From contig CACZDV010000032.1 in NCBI GenBank assembly GCA_902780025.1, positions 1 to 34,241 on the forward strand: 34,241 bases of DNA, read 5' to 3'. The stretch is from an uncultured Prevotellaceae bacterium. GTDB taxonomy: Bacteria > Bacteroidota > Bacteroidia > Bacteroidales > Bacteroidaceae. Positions 34,229 to 34,241 of this stretch are shown here, in pieces. The position numbers were made by a program, and so were the translations under genes. Position 1 is the first letter of the stretch, and each line of letters starts with the position of its first letter. Under the pieces are notes generated by a model. That model was given only the letters and a program-made list of their open reading frames with translations. It made no database searches and was not told the DNA's origin.

Positions 34229-34241
34229 GTAGGTTACCTTT

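Overview
The window looks like a chromosomal segment of a Bacteroidales bacterium, most likely Prevotellaceae (Prevotella/Segatella type). Evidence includes several promoters with the Bacteroidota -7 element TAnnTTTG, start codons without clear Shine-Dalgarno sequences, Bacteroidota-type lipoprotein signals, a DUF5119 lipoprotein followed by fimbrillin-like lipoproteins, a GH2 beta-galactosidase with a Sec signal, a MORN-GH25 lysozyme, and an ATP synthase operon with the order atpA-atpG. Identifications rest on reading the translated sequence and recognising families; no database search was run.

Layout. (1) 1-2787, minus strand: a GH2 beta-galactosidase cut by the window edge, a small unknown lipoprotein, an exported metallo-beta-lactamase-fold hydrolase and ridA. 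(2) 2868-6251, plus strand: a LUD-domain (LutC-like) protein divergent from ridA, then a small His/Cys-rich membrane protein and a TonB-dependent receptor with a His-rich loop, together a likely transition-metal uptake pair. (3) 6252-6768: a 517-base non-coding region that is unusually structured. It holds a 16-bp perfect hairpin, a 162-bp element bounded by 27-bp perfect inverted repeats, two smaller palindromes, and a promoter with a 12-T run. (4) 6769-30061, plus strand: a single long cluster of a LuxR-type regulator, a DUF5119 lipoprotein, three fimbrillin-like lipoproteins, and two giant exported repeat proteins of about 3715 and 2034 residues whose genes overlap by 4 bases. (5) 30108-30275, minus strand: tRNA-Arg(ACG) with its own promoter and a hairpin terminator. 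(6) 30342-31556, plus strand: an exported lysozyme with MORN repeats. (7) 31617-34184, minus strand: atpG and atpA.

The most interesting part is region 4. The regulator probably controls a surface-fibre system. DUF5119 and the fimbrillin-like proteins would form an outer-membrane-anchored fimbria (type V-like pilus), and the two giant proteins are dominated by about 60 copies of a [YF]GGG-type motif that probably folds as a beta-solenoid. The first giant also carries a previously unremarked second repeat family (about nine copies of [YW]-x-x-L-x(5-6)-[KR]) and a C-terminus resembling a type IX secretion sorting domain; the second has chitobiase-C-like domains and no such C-terminus. That these genes work as one adhesive fimbrial system is inference from order, direction and spacing.
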